Of a stretch of DNA of 64,000 bases, positions 27,036 through 36,069 are shown in pieces. Each line of letters begins with the position of its first letter. Positions within the stretch are counted from its first letter, which is position 1. Under the pieces are notes generated by a model that was not told where the DNA came from, ran no database searches, and saw only the letters and a program-made list of their open reading frames with translations. The position numbers and the translations under genes are program-made. The DNA is taken from the NCBI RefSeq assembly GCF_019048065.1, contig NZ_CP077291.1, positions 868,001 to 932,000 on the forward strand, written 5' to 3'. Origin of the DNA: Citrobacter farmeri (GTDB lineage: Bacteria; Pseudomonadota; Gammaproteobacteria; Enterobacterales; Enterobacteriaceae).

Positions 27036-27518
27036 TTAACGGGCACAGTACAACAGGGGGCGTTTTCCGATGGTAAACAGGAACCCGTAGACGCCCTGAT
27101 TAAGGATAGAGTAACTCACATTCTTATCGGGATAGACGTAAAAATCAGGCAGAATATCGGCTAATAATTCATCCGACAGCGTCTCGATGATTTCGAACTT
27201 ATTGATTCTGGTTGAGTGTAAATGATATGAATCCTGGTTTTCTGTCCAGTTATAGGCGACATCTCGTCTGATTCGTCCTTTAAGTTTGTTATCCTCGATG
27301 TAGGTCCCGCTGACGGCCACAATACCGTTCTGATTCTTCAGGGAGTACATGTAATTTAGCGTAATATTTGCACGTGCGTTTTTATTAAACACTACCAGCG
27401 ACATCGAACATTCCTGTTTGTCGTAATGTTTAGACATAAGAACATTGTATATTGCGCCGATGAGCACACCCGCGAGTAAAAACACCGCACTCATCATCAT
27501 GATCGTTTTTTTACTCAC
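27036..27518 (-). CDS. ToxS-like membrane-anchored periplasmic partner protein (pair 1)
   Basis: A 160-residue protein with one N-terminal membrane segment (about residues 6-27) and a periplasmic domain with just two cysteines, Cys37 and Cys158. It starts with GTG inside the end of the upstream ToxR-like gene (8-base overlap), so the two are translationally coupled. Architecture matches the ToxS/PsaF partners that protect or activate ToxR-type regulators. It shares a GIV motif (NQNGIVAVSG) and the LLYC tail with the second partner protein at 48894-49364. Function is inferred from architecture; sequence similarity to ToxS itself is not evident. Confidence 0.65.
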   Translation of the reverse strand: MSKKTIMMMSAVFLLAGVLIGAIYNVLMSKHYDKQECSMSLVVFNKNARANITLNYMYSLKNQNGIVAVSGTYIEDNKLKGRIRRDVAYNWTENQDSYHLHSTRINKFEIIETLSDELLADILPDFYVYPDKNVSYSILNQGVYGFLFTIGKRPLLYCAR

Positions 27519-28359
27519 CTTCTACCCCGCGAAAAGAGAGTGTGATACAACCCGGAATGGCTGATTTCAGGTAATTCTTGCGGCAAACAAGGACTGCTAA
27601 TCCGGGAGAGGTTTGTGACAGCGGGAAGTACACCCAGGGATATTTTTTGCAATCGAGGCCAGACTCCAGAATCAGCGACTTAAAGCGCGCGTAACTGTTT
27701 TTGTTATCATGGCTATCATCCTTGGTATAGAAATGACATCCTTTGTCCTGCTCGACGAAGGTATAGTCAGCGAAGAAAGGCTTCGTATCACTAAAGTGCC
27801 AGACATAGTTCATGCCGATTGCACCAATGAAAAATGCCGCTGCCATGGCGATGATGCCAACGAAGAGAGGCAATCTGCTGTGCTTACTTACCGCTATCGT
27901 ATGGGCAGGAAGTGCAGAGTCTTCAGGTGTCATCTCTGGCTCGGCATCAGTGCGGTACTCCACGTCCAGCTCATCTTCACCCTGTAGCGTGTCAGGGGCA
28001 GCATCATCAGCCTGAGTTGCTGCAACGCGGGTGATTTTAACGCTTTTATCAATTTGAAACCCTTTGCGCGGTACCGTGGCGACCAGGATTCTGTCTGTCT
28101 CACCGACGGCGCGCAGGCCGCGACGGACAATCGAGATATTCTGATAAAGCGTGTTTGCCGGAACCAGCATCCCTTCATCTTCCCACACCTTTTTGAAGAA
28201 CTCCTGCTGAGTGACCACATCTGGTGAAGCATCAAGCAGCAAAAGCAGACAACGGCTGGCAGGCGTTGTCAAAACGACATTAATTTCCGGATTAGTAACA
28301 GAAATTAACTTTTTACTGTCCGGTCTGAATTCAATATTATCGTTAATAATCCAGTACAT
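27511..28359 (-). CDS. ToxR/CadC-type membrane-anchored winged-HTH regulator (pair 1)
   Basis: A 282-residue one-component regulator. Residues 1-105 form an OmpR-type winged HTH (TLYQNISIVRRGLRAVG recognition region; wing ATVPRKGF). An acidic linker, a membrane segment at about 163-187 and a periplasmic domain of about 95 residues follow. The periplasmic domain has four cysteines (208, 237, 259, 271). Such proteins bind DNA from the inner membrane and sense periplasmic conditions. The next gene encodes a ToxS-like partner. A 15-base palindrome 70 bases upstream may be an operator. Target genes are not known; PsaE/MyfE-type members control fimbriae. Confidence 0.82.
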   Translation of the reverse strand: MYWIINDNIEFRPDSKKLISVTNPEINVVLTTPASRCLLLLLDASPDVVTQQEFFKKVWEDEGMLVPANTLYQNISIVRRGLRAVGETDRILVATVPRKGFQIDKSVKITRVAATQADDAAPDTLQGEDELDVEYRTDAEPEMTPEDSALPAHTIAVSKHSRLPLFVGIIAMAAAFFIGAIGMNYVWHFSDTKPFFADYTFVEQDKGCHFYTKDDSHDNKNSYARFKSLILESGLDCKKYPWVYFPLSQTSPGLAVLVCRKNYLKSAIPGCITLSFRGVEGE

Positions 28360-29168
28360 ATAGGTTCACGGTGAGCGAAAGTTATAAATAGTAGAGACTT
28401 AAGTGTAGAAAATTCTGAACATAGTATTACATATACTATATGTGAACACAGTAAGCCGTTGGATTTATGAAACTAATGTTTTTGTTCTGTAGTTTCACAT
28501 AAGTATATAGACAATAAAGCAATTTATTAACAAAACCAGTGGTTTCTGCCACGCTGTTTAATCTGGGGAGGAATCCTCTAACATTCTTAATCGCTCATCC
28601 CGGACAGATTGCTGCGCAGTGGTATATGTTGGTTTTATGTCAAAAAACTCAACCTGTTAGATTACCTGTCAGGCATCGGAGTGTGGGAGTGGATAAATAT
28701 AGTGTACTTATTATGTTCATTTCGTAGTGACTCCTGCTGGTATTTTTGTCCCTGGATGGCGTTAGTCGATGACATTCCGCTTATAAATACCTCATTTCGA
28801 CAGCCTGATTTTAGTAGAGTGAAGAAGGTGGCGTAGAAATCTGTTTCAACACGTTGATTTAAGGCTCGTCATCTGGCAGTTCCCTTTCTGTAAATCACTC
28901 CTCTTGATTATTATTTTTGAATGAAAACAAGGGTTTTTAAATCGTATTATTGAATAAATTATTATGCCGACCTGTCATCAAATAGTCAATTAGAGCAAAT
29001 AACTTTAAATATCATTAAATACGCAATATAAAATTTAAAATATCGCAATTGCTGGATTTTTATCCTTAAGGATAAAGGGGGTGAGTATTTACTCATCTAA
29101 CATTAAAGTGGTGGTGGGAGACATTCACGCGCTATGCTTAAGGGATAAACTAAAAATGAGGCAATGTC
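28360..29168. other. Large AT-rich region between ToxR-like gene and yjdI
   Basis: 809 bases with no supported gene. Two short + strand open frames around 28539-28836 lack ribosome sites and recognisable products. The left part carries the promoter of the ToxR-like gene. Confidence 0.4.
28429..28443. promoter_or_regulatory. Candidate operator upstream of ToxR-like gene (pair 1)
   Basis: ACATATA-C-TATATGT, a perfect interrupted palindrome, lies 70 bases upstream of the start codon in an otherwise empty region. It may be an autoregulatory site; this is from symmetry and position alone. Confidence 0.4.
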
Positions 29169-29399
29169 ATGGATAAGCAACTTGAGGATGCGGGTTACCG
29201 CGTCTATACCGGCGAAAAAATCGATGTCTACTTCAGTACGGCGATTTGTCAGCACTCCGGAAATTGTGTACGCGGTAGCGCCAAACTTTTCAATCTGAAG
29301 CGCAAGCCGTGGATTATGCCTGATGAAGTTGATGCTTCAACGGTGACCAGGGTTATCGATACCTGCCCAAGCGGGGCGCTGAAATATCGTCTTAAATAA
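29169..29399 (+). CDS. yjdI: YjdI, (4Fe-4S) mono-cluster domain protein
   Basis: A 76-residue protein nearly identical to E. coli YjdI. Cysteines in [12 protein letters not shown] and DTCPSGAL fit the small iron-sulfur binding domain of this family. It is followed 11 bases later by yjdJ, as in E. coli. The role is unknown; the pair suggests a small redox or acetyl-transfer function. Confidence 0.93.
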   Translation: MDKQLEDAGYRVYTGEKIDVYFSTAICQHSGNCVRGSAKLFNLKRKPWIMPDEVDASTVTRVIDTCPSGALKYRLK

Positions 29400-29410
29400 G
29401 CGAGGGAAAA

Positions 29411-29683
29411 ATGGAAATACTGGAAGGGCACAATAAATTCTATGTCAATGATGCTCAGGGGAATCAGGTCGCTGAAATTGTTTTTGTTCCAACGGGTGAT
29501 CATTTAAGCATTATTGAGCATACCGATGTCGATGCCAGCCTCAAGGGGCAAGGGGTCGGAAAGCAACTGGTGGCAAAAGTGGTGGAGAAAATGCGTCGCG
29601 AAAATCGCAAGGTGATCCCTCTTTGCCCGTTTGCCAAACATGAGTTTGATAAAACTCGCGAGTATGACGATATTCGGGCCTGA
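29411..29683 (+). CDS. yjdJ: YjdJ, GNAT-like acetyltransferase
   Basis: A 90-residue protein matching E. coli YjdJ. It has the short Gcn5-related fold with the acetyl-CoA loop GQGVGKQLV at about residues 45-53 and the family tail [17 protein letters not shown]. It is in an operon with yjdI. The acceptor substrate is unknown. Confidence 0.93.
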   Translation: MEILEGHNKFYVNDAQGNQVAEIVFVPTGDHLSIIEHTDVDASLKGQGVGKQLVAKVVEKMRRENRKVIPLCPFAKHEFDKTREYDDIRA

Positions 29684-29689
29684 GAACAT

Positions 29690-29717
29690 GCCGGACAATG
29701 CGCTTACGCGGTCCGGC
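29690..29717. repeat. REP-like inverted repeat after yjdJ
   Basis: Arms GCCGGAC (29690-29696) and GTCCGGC (29711-29717) lie between the convergent yjdJ and yahB genes. Form and place are those of an enterobacterial REP-type unit or terminator. Confidence 0.55.
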
Positions 29718-29721
29718 TAAT

Positions 29722-30654
29722 TTAGCCTTCCCGATGCAGTAAATCCTGATAGATTCCGGTTAATATCCCCTGCGGCTCAAACTCCTTTTTGATCCACTGG
29801 GTCACCTGACCGGTGGCGGAGTGCTGGGTGGCGAGTAACATCCGTGAGTCCTGACGTGGGTTATGGATCTGCCGCGTCACCAGCAGCGAATCCTCTGCCG
29901 CTTCACGCACCATGTAGTCCGGTAGAAAACCGATGCCTTCACCGAGGATTTGACACTGACATTTGGTATTGAAATCCGGCACGAGAATCGATTCCTGACC
30001 ATGCAGCAACCAGCCCACCTTTTTATTGATGGTATGTGCGGTATCTTCCACCATGATGTTCGGGTAGAGACGCAGCTGACTTTCGGCGATCGGCTCAGGC
30101 ATGAAAGCCAGCGGGTGATCCGGTGCGATCGCAAATGCCCAGCGAATGGCGCCAATTTCGGTGTAATCAATACCGCCGCCGTCCAGCAACGTGTCGGGCG
30201 CGCCGATGGCGATATTGGCCTGGTTGTTAATGATGGAGTCCCAGACGCCGTTATACACTTCGGTGGTGACCGTAATCTGGCAGGTCGGAAACTGCTTCTT
30301 CAGCACCTGGAGCAATCGCGCGGTGTGCTTTGGCGTATACAAGAGCTGGTTAATGCAAATACGCACCCGTGCCTCAATGCCCTGTGCGATAGTATCAATG
30401 CTGCGCTTGATGGCGTGGAAGTCGTTCAACAGGTCGGTGGCCTTGCGGAAAAAGTAGCGCCCCGACTCGGTGAGTTCAATACTCCGGGTATTGCGGGTAA
30501 ACAGCACCACATCAAGACCCGCCTCCATTCGTTTGATGGTATAGCTGATGGCTGAGGTCGTCAGGCCCAGCTCCTCCGCCGCCTTGCTGAAACTGCCAAA
30601 ACGGGCGGCGGTGGTAAAGGCCTGTAGGTTTTCTTCCGTAAAAATTGAATTCAT
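29722..30654 (-). CDS. yahB: YahB, LysR-family regulator
   Basis: A 310-residue LTTR, the length of E. coli YahB. The N-terminal HTH (FTTAARFGSFSKAAEELGLTTSAISYTIKRME, here cited only as the region at residues 12-43) and effector domain are normal. It resembles AllS of allantoin catabolism. The start at 30654 has AGGAA 7 bases upstream. yahB and yahC are on the minus strand, divergent from yahDEFGIJ, as in E. coli K-12. Control of the yah operon is likely but unproven. Confidence 0.88.
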   Translation of the reverse strand: MNSIFTEENLQAFTTAARFGSFSKAAEELGLTTSAISYTIKRMEAGLDVVLFTRNTRSIELTESGRYFFRKATDLLNDFHAIKRSIDTIAQGIEARVRICINQLLYTPKHTARLLQVLKKQFPTCQITVTTEVYNGVWDSIINNQANIAIGAPDTLLDGGGIDYTEIGAIRWAFAIAPDHPLAFMPEPIAESQLRLYPNIMVEDTAHTINKKVGWLLHGQESILVPDFNTKCQCQILGEGIGFLPDYMVREAAEDSLLVTRQIHNPRQDSRMLLATQHSATGQVTQWIKKEFEPQGILTGIYQDLLHREG

Positions 30655-30767
30655 GCACCGGTTCCTGTTCTGGTCAGCGATCGTCGCTTCTCCCCGGAGA
30701 TGACTGTATTGGCTGGAGTTGCCACTGAGCAATCATTTTTGAATAACTTTTAATACCTGAGCCGGGC

Positions 30768-31262
30768 TCAGACACGCTCTTTCGAGGTGGACTCACTCAG
30801 TTTGCGCCCGGCGTATTCCGAGATGAAACCTACGCAGTTCCCGGCCAAAAAGCCGAGTAGCGTCACCGTCCAGTTCAGCCCGGTGGCAAAAAACAGCGTC
30901 ATGCCAAGGAAACCGCCAGGGATAAACGAGGTTAACCAGAAGCGCCCCTGCCAGACGATGACGGCGGAAAACGGTACGGTCATGACCACGCTTGCCCAGA
31001 ACGACGAAAGCCCGCTGGCGGAAGCCAGCCATCCGGAGGCCAGTGCCGCCAGAAAAGCCCAGACGGCGCCGGTGTAGTTCACAAACAAGCTTTTCACAAA
31101 CCCCGCCTTGCTCCCCCCGGCAGCGTAGAAACTGCAAAACGCGACAAAGCCGATCGTTCCCAGTAATTCCCAGCCTGGCGCCAGCCCAACCCTCGAGGAC
31201 ACCATCTGCCAGAGACCTGCACAAATGCCGACAGTAATGCCTGTTGCGGTGAGTCCGTTCAT
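30768..31262 (-). CDS. yahC: YahC, DUF1097 inner membrane protein
   Basis: A 164-residue hydrophobic protein with about five membrane segments of the DUF1097 family (GTIGFVAFCSFYAAGG, GNCVGFISEYAGRKL). Length and place match E. coli YahC. It may be a small transporter or channel for the yah pathway substrate; no evidence beyond linkage. Confidence 0.87.
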   Translation of the reverse strand: MNGLTATGITVGICAGLWQMVSSRVGLAPGWELLGTIGFVAFCSFYAAGGSKAGFVKSLFVNYTGAVWAFLAALASGWLASASGLSSFWASVVMTVPFSAVIVWQGRFWLTSFIPGGFLGMTLFFATGLNWTVTLLGFLAGNCVGFISEYAGRKLSESTSKERV

Positions 31263-31517
31263 CTTTATCTCCTCTCGTAAAAAGTCTGGTTAGCATGGTT
31301 TCGTCCGGCAACTATATAGAAAGAAAACCCGATTGAGTTAAGGGGAATAGCGGCAAAAAAATAAAGAGTGCACTACAGCACAGTCTGCAAGGATTGTTAA
31401 AAACCATTCAATAATTAATCCGCTTATGGCGAATAAAATTTAAGCGGGTTCTTTTCTATAAATTTCGTTGCTATTCTCAGTTCATCAGATACAGCCACAA
31501 AAATCAGGGGAATGATC

Positions 31518-32123
31518 ATGACAAATATCAGTCTGATGACAGATTACCTAATGGCTGCGCAGCAGGGGGATATGAAGAAATTAACCTCCTGTCTGGAACA
31601 GGGTGTGGATATTAATACCTGTAACCGCCAGGGCCAGACGGCCATTATTCTGGCGAGCCTGCATAAGCAATATGACTGTGTTGCTGCGTTAATTAGCGCC
31701 GGTGCGGATATCAATCAGCAGGATCAGACCTGTTTAAATCCTTTTTTGCTGAGCTGTCTGAATAACGATCTTACGCTTTTGCGATTAATTTTACCGGCCA
31801 GGCCCGATCTCAATCGGTTAACGCGTTTTGGCGGCGTGGGATTAACTCCCGCCTGTGAAAAAGGCCATCTTGATATCGTCAACGAGCTATTAACGCAGAC
31901 GAATATTAATGTGAATCACACCAACTTTGTGGGCTGGACACCGCTACTGGAAGCCATTGTGTTGAATGACGGCGGTGCCACACAGCAGGCGATAGTCGCC
32001 TTGCTGCTGGAAAAGGGAGCCAGTCCGCATCTGACGGATAAATACGGCAAAACCCCACTGGAACTGGCACGAGAAAAAGGCTTTGAGGCGATCGCCCAAT
32101 TACTGATTGCCGCAGGAGCCTGA
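31518..32123 (+). CDS. yahD: YahD, ankyrin-repeat protein
   Basis: A 201-residue protein made of about five ankyrin repeats (GQTAIILASLHKQYDCVAAL, GWTPLLEAIV, GKTPLELAREKG motifs). The start at 31518 has AGGGG at 7 bases; ATG 31512 is too close. Length equals E. coli YahD. It is a likely protein-interaction factor, first gene of the yahDEFGIJ operon. Biochemical role unknown. Confidence 0.9.
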   Translation: MTNISLMTDYLMAAQQGDMKKLTSCLEQGVDINTCNRQGQTAIILASLHKQYDCVAALISAGADINQQDQTCLNPFLLSCLNNDLTLLRLILPARPDLNRLTRFGGVGLTPACEKGHLDIVNELLTQTNINVNHTNFVGWTPLLEAIVLNDGGATQQAIVALLLEKGASPHLTDKYGKTPLELAREKGFEAIAQLLIAAGA

Positions 32124-32162
32124 CAAAGGAGAAACGCTATTGACACCCCATTACGGCGGTGT

Positions 32163-33026
32163 GTGCAAGCGCTAACTGCGGATGCGCGCTTTCTCTGCGA
32201 ACGCGGCATGGGACGGGTAGAACAGGTCTTTTCCCGGGCAATCAATCTGTATTTCCCGGCGCGGCACCAACTACTGACGCTGCTGTGCGAAGAGTATGAT
32301 AACGCGCCCAACAGCGCCCGGTTAGCACTCACCCACTTTGACGGTCTGTTCCGGCCTGGTGAGTCGGTTCAGTTTCATCCTTCAGGGATAACGGTTGGCG
32401 ATGACAAATGGATAGACACGACATCCTGTCATGACTGGCATATGCCGAAACTGCAATTGAGTCCCGAACGTTTTCGGCAAATACCCTGGCAACGGTGGAG
32501 CGAACGTATCCATCAACAGGTACGGGAGAACGAGACATTATTTCTCTGGCGCGGAGATAATCCGTTTTATCAGGCGATTTGCCAGGAATTACAGCTTCGG
32601 CGGAATAGATTATTACGTGCAATACGAAAAGGGGCAGGAATTGCGCCCGCGGTAACCCGGATGATGGGGTTAGGTATTGGCCTGACACCCACCGCAGACG
32701 ATTATCTTGTCGGTCTGAGTATTATTTTATTTATTGCGGGTCATCCGGCGGAAAAATACAAGGAGGCATTTTGTTCGGCACTGCAATCGGACAGGGAAAA
32801 TACCACCCTGCTTAGCGCGATTACGCTGGAAGCGGCATTTGAACAACGTTATCGCGAAAATATTGCCGGGTTTATTAGCTACATAATTAATGAACCCAAC
32901 GGCTTTTCTATCCAGTCTGTTGCCAATATTAAAAATATTGGCTCAAGTTCCGGTTGCGACATGCTGTATGGCATGGCGGATGCCTGCGCGCTGAGCCAAA
33001 TATATGGAGGGAATTATGTCAGTTAA
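32163..33026 (+). CDS. yahE: YahE, DUF2877 protein (AllH/YlbF-like)
   Basis: A 287-residue DUF2877 protein with the signature GLTPTADDYLVGL at about residues 176-189. DUF2877 proteins (YlbF/AllH) occur with FdrA/AllF and DUF1116/AllG subunits as parts of the oxamate carbamoyltransferase of allantoin breakdown. The GTG at 32163 gives 287 residues, but the best ribosome site (AAAGGAG, 32125-32131) is placed for an in-frame ATT at 32139, seven bases on; the true start is open. It overlaps yahF by 11 bases. Confidence 0.85.
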   Translation: MQALTADARFLCERGMGRVEQVFSRAINLYFPARHQLLTLLCEEYDNAPNSARLALTHFDGLFRPGESVQFHPSGITVGDDKWIDTTSCHDWHMPKLQLSPERFRQIPWQRWSERIHQQVRENETLFLWRGDNPFYQAICQELQLRRNRLLRAIRKGAGIAPAVTRMMGLGIGLTPTADDYLVGLSIILFIAGHPAEKYKEAFCSALQSDRENTTLLSAITLEAAFEQRYRENIAGFISYIINEPNGFSIQSVANIKNIGSSSGCDMLYGMADACALSQIYGGNYVS

Positions 33027-34563
33027 GATAGTCATTAAAAAGAATACCTATTTTGATTCCGTGTCGCTTATGTCCATTTCCACCCGCGCCAATAAACTCG
33101 ACGGCGTCGAACAGGCATTTGTGGCGATGGCGACCGAGATGAACAAAGGGGTGCTAAAAAATCTGGGGTTGTTGACGCCGGAGTTGGCTGAGGCGAAAAA
33201 CGGCGACCTGATGATTGTGATCAACGGCAAAGACGGCGCAGACAACGATCGGACCCTGGCGGCCATTGAGGCGTTGTTCTCCCAAAAAGCCGAAAGTGGC
33301 TCGCATGAAGCGCGCTACGCCACGCTGGCCAGTGCGAAAAAGCATATTCCCGACAGCAACCTGGCGGTGATTTCGGTTAACGGTCTGTTTGCTGCCCGTG
33401 AAGCGCGTCAGGCGCTACAAAACGATCTGAACGTGATGCTGTTTTCTGACAACGTCTCTGTTGAAGACGAACTGGCGCTCAAACAACTGGCGCATGAGAA
33501 AGGACTGCTCATGATGGGGCCGGACTGCGGCACCGCCATTATCAACGGTGCGGCACTGTGCTTTGGCAACGCGGTTCGTCGCGGCAACATCGGCATTGTG
33601 GGGGCCTCGGGTACCGGTAGCCAGGAGCTGAGCGTACGCATTCATGAATTTGGCGGTGGCATCTCGCAGTTGATTGGCACCGGCGGACGCGATCTGAGTG
33701 AGAAAATCGGCGGCCTGATGATGCTGGACGCCATCGCGATGCTGGAAGAAGACCCGGAAACGGAAATCATCGCGCTAATCTCAAAACCGCCAGCCCCGGC
33801 GGTGGCGCATAAGGTACTGGAGCGTGCGCGCGCCTGTCGTAAGCCCGTCGTTGCCTGTTTCCTTGGGCGCGCAGAACCGCCTGCTGACGAACAGGGGTTG
33901 CAGTATGCTCGCGGAACCAAAGAGGCCGCACTGAAAGCGGTGTCGCTGAGCGGCGTGAAGAAAGCATCGTTAAACCTGCATCCGCTGAACGAGACGCTGA
34001 TTGCCGAGGTTCGCGCGCGTCTGACCCCACAACAGAAGTACATTCGCGGTCTGTTCTGCGGCGGCACGCTGTGTGATGAAGCCATGTTTGCGGTGATGGA
34101 AAAACACCCTGACGTCTACAGCAACATTCAGCCCGATCCGGCCTTTCGCCTGACAGATCTGAATCACAGCGTTAAGCACACTTTCCTCGACTTTGGTGAT
34201 GATGACTTCACCAACGGTAAGCCGCATCCGATGATTGACCCTACCAACCGTATCAGCCGTCTGTTGCAGGAGGCTAGCGATCCGGAAGTGGGAGCGATCG
34301 TGATGGATTTTGTGCTCGGCTTTGGCTCGCACGAGGATCCGGTTGGTTCCACGATCGACGCGATCAAAGAGGCAAAAGCGATCGCCGCCGCGGATGGTCG
34401 TGAACTTACGATCCTCGCATATGTGTTAGGCACCGATCTCGATACACCGTCGCTGGAAAAACAGAGCCAGATGCTACGCGATGCGGGCGTGATCCTGGCA
34501 AGCAGCAGCACCAATACCGGTCTGTTGGCGCGTGAATTTATCTGCAAAGGGGAGGAAGCCTGA
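33016..34563 (+). CDS. yahF: YahF, FdrA/AllF-like acyl-CoA synthetase-fold protein
   Basis: A 515-residue protein of the FdrA family. The CoA-ligase-like Rossmann region is seen (NIGIVGASGTGSQELSVRIH, LIGTGGRDLSEKIGG) along with MMGPDCGTAII. FdrA/AllF is one of three subunits of oxamate carbamoyltransferase; YahF is its paralogue. The start at 33016 follows GGAGGG closely and gives the E. coli length. The stop overlaps yahG by one base (TGATG). It probably acts in the cytoplasm on a carbamoylated substrate; the identity is inferred only from the family. Confidence 0.9.
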   Translation: MSVKIVIKKNTYFDSVSLMSISTRANKLDGVEQAFVAMATEMNKGVLKNLGLLTPELAEAKNGDLMIVINGKDGADNDRTLAAIEALFSQKAESGSHEARYATLASAKKHIPDSNLAVISVNGLFAAREARQALQNDLNVMLFSDNVSVEDELALKQLAHEKGLLMMGPDCGTAIINGAALCFGNAVRRGNIGIVGASGTGSQELSVRIHEFGGGISQLIGTGGRDLSEKIGGLMMLDAIAMLEEDPETEIIALISKPPAPAVAHKVLERARACRKPVVACFLGRAEPPADEQGLQYARGTKEAALKAVSLSGVKKASLNLHPLNETLIAEVRARLTPQQKYIRGLFCGGTLCDEAMFAVMEKHPDVYSNIQPDPAFRLTDLNHSVKHTFLDFGDDDFTNGKPHPMIDPTNRISRLLQEASDPEVGAIVMDFVLGFGSHEDPVGSTIDAIKEAKAIAAADGRELTILAYVLGTDLDTPSLEKQSQMLRDAGVILASSSTNTGLLAREFICKGEEA

Positions 34564-35981
34564 TGAGCCAGTCACTGTTTACCCAACCGCTGAACGTCAT
34601 CAACGTGGGCATCGCGATGTTTAGCGACGATCTGAAAAAACAGCATGTCGATGTCGTTCAGCTTGACTGGACGCCGCCCGGTCAGGGCAACATGCAGGTC
34701 GTGAATGCGCTGGACAGCATTGCCAACTCGCCGCTGGCGGAGAAAATCGCCGCTGCGAATCAGCAGGCGCTGGAGCGAATTATCCAGTCTCATCCCGTAC
34801 TGACTGGATTTGATCAGGCGATCAACGTCGTGCCGGGTATGACGTCGAAAACCATTCTCCACGCCGGTCCACCGGTCAGTTGGGAAAACATGTGCGGCGC
34901 GATGAAGGGGGCGGTCACCGGCGCGTTGGTGTTTGAAGGGCTGGCAAAAGATATTGATGAGGCGGCCGAACTGGCGGCCTCCGGTGAGATTACCTTCTCG
35001 CCGTGCCACGAGCATGACTGTGTCGGTTCGATGGCGGGAGTCACCTCTGCTTCCATGTTTATGCACATTGTCGAAAACAAAACTTACGGCAACATTGCCT
35101 ACACCAACATGAGTGAACAGATGGCGAAGATCCTGCGCATGGGGGCCAACGACCAGAGCGTGATCGACCGTCTGAACTGGATGCGTGACGTGCAGGGCCC
35201 CATGCTGCGCGATGCGATGAAGATTATTGGTGAAATCGATCTGCGCTTAATGCTGGCACAGGCGCTGCATATGGGCGATGAGTGTCACAACCGCAACAAC
35301 GCGGGCACCACGCTGCTGATTCAGGCGCTGACGCCGGGCATCATTCAGGCTGGTTACCCGGTTGAACAACAGCGTGAAGTGTTCGACTTTGTTGCCAGCA
35401 GCGACTACTTCTCAGGTCCGACGTGGATGGCGCTGTGTAAAGCGGCAATGGACGCGGCGCACGGCATCGAATACAGCACGGTGGTAACGACGATGGCGCG
35501 TAACGGCGTGGAGTTTGGTCTGCGGGTCAGCGGTCTGCCAGGTCAGTGGTTTACCGGTCCGGCGCAGCAGGTGATTGGCCCAATGTTCGCCGGGTACAAG
35601 CCGGAAGACTCTGGTCTGGATATCGGCGACAGTGCGATTACTGAAACTTACGGTATCGGCGGTTTTGCGATGGCCACGGCACCGGCCATCGTTGCGCTGG
35701 TCGGTGGAACGGTGGAAGAAGCGATCGATTTTTCCCGTCAGATGCGTGAAATCACCTTAGGTGAAAACCCGAACGTCACGATTCCGTTACTGGGCTTTAT
35801 GGGGATACCGACGGCGATCGACATCACCCGTGTCGGTAGCAGCGGCATTCTGCCGGTGATTAACACCGCGATTGCGCATAAAGATGCCGGTATCGGCATG
35901 ATTGGCGCCGGGATTGTTCACCCGCCGTTTGCCTGCTTCGAAAAAGCGATCCTGAGCTGGTGCGAACGCTACGGCGCATAA
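34563..35981 (+). CDS. yahG: YahG, DUF1116 protein (AllG/YlbE-like)
   Basis: 472 residues, the length of E. coli YahG. The DUF1116 family includes YlbE/AllG, a subunit of oxamate carbamoyltransferase. Conserved segments include FSPCHEHDCVGSMAG and GDECHNRNNAGTTLL. Start and stop codons of yahF and yahG overlap, so the products are made together, as expected for a complex. The exact reaction is unknown. Confidence 0.9.
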   Translation: MSQSLFTQPLNVINVGIAMFSDDLKKQHVDVVQLDWTPPGQGNMQVVNALDSIANSPLAEKIAAANQQALERIIQSHPVLTGFDQAINVVPGMTSKTILHAGPPVSWENMCGAMKGAVTGALVFEGLAKDIDEAAELAASGEITFSPCHEHDCVGSMAGVTSASMFMHIVENKTYGNIAYTNMSEQMAKILRMGANDQSVIDRLNWMRDVQGPMLRDAMKIIGEIDLRLMLAQALHMGDECHNRNNAGTTLLIQALTPGIIQAGYPVEQQREVFDFVASSDYFSGPTWMALCKAAMDAAHGIEYSTVVTTMARNGVEFGLRVSGLPGQWFTGPAQQVIGPMFAGYKPEDSGLDIGDSAITETYGIGGFAMATAPAIVALVGGTVEEAIDFSRQMREITLGENPNVTIPLLGFMGIPTAIDITRVGSSGILPVINTAIAHKDAGIGMIGAGIVHPPFACFEKAILSWCERYGA

Positions 35982-36069
35982 CCATGCACTCCCCGGCGCT
36001 TTCTGAGCCGGGGATTCTTGCTCAAAACACACAATAACCTCATCACACTCTGTACCGGAAACCTACACG

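Noticed and set aside
28539..28836. Two overlapping short + strand frames in the empty region before yjdI
   Set aside because: No ribosome site, odd composition and no recognisable similarity.
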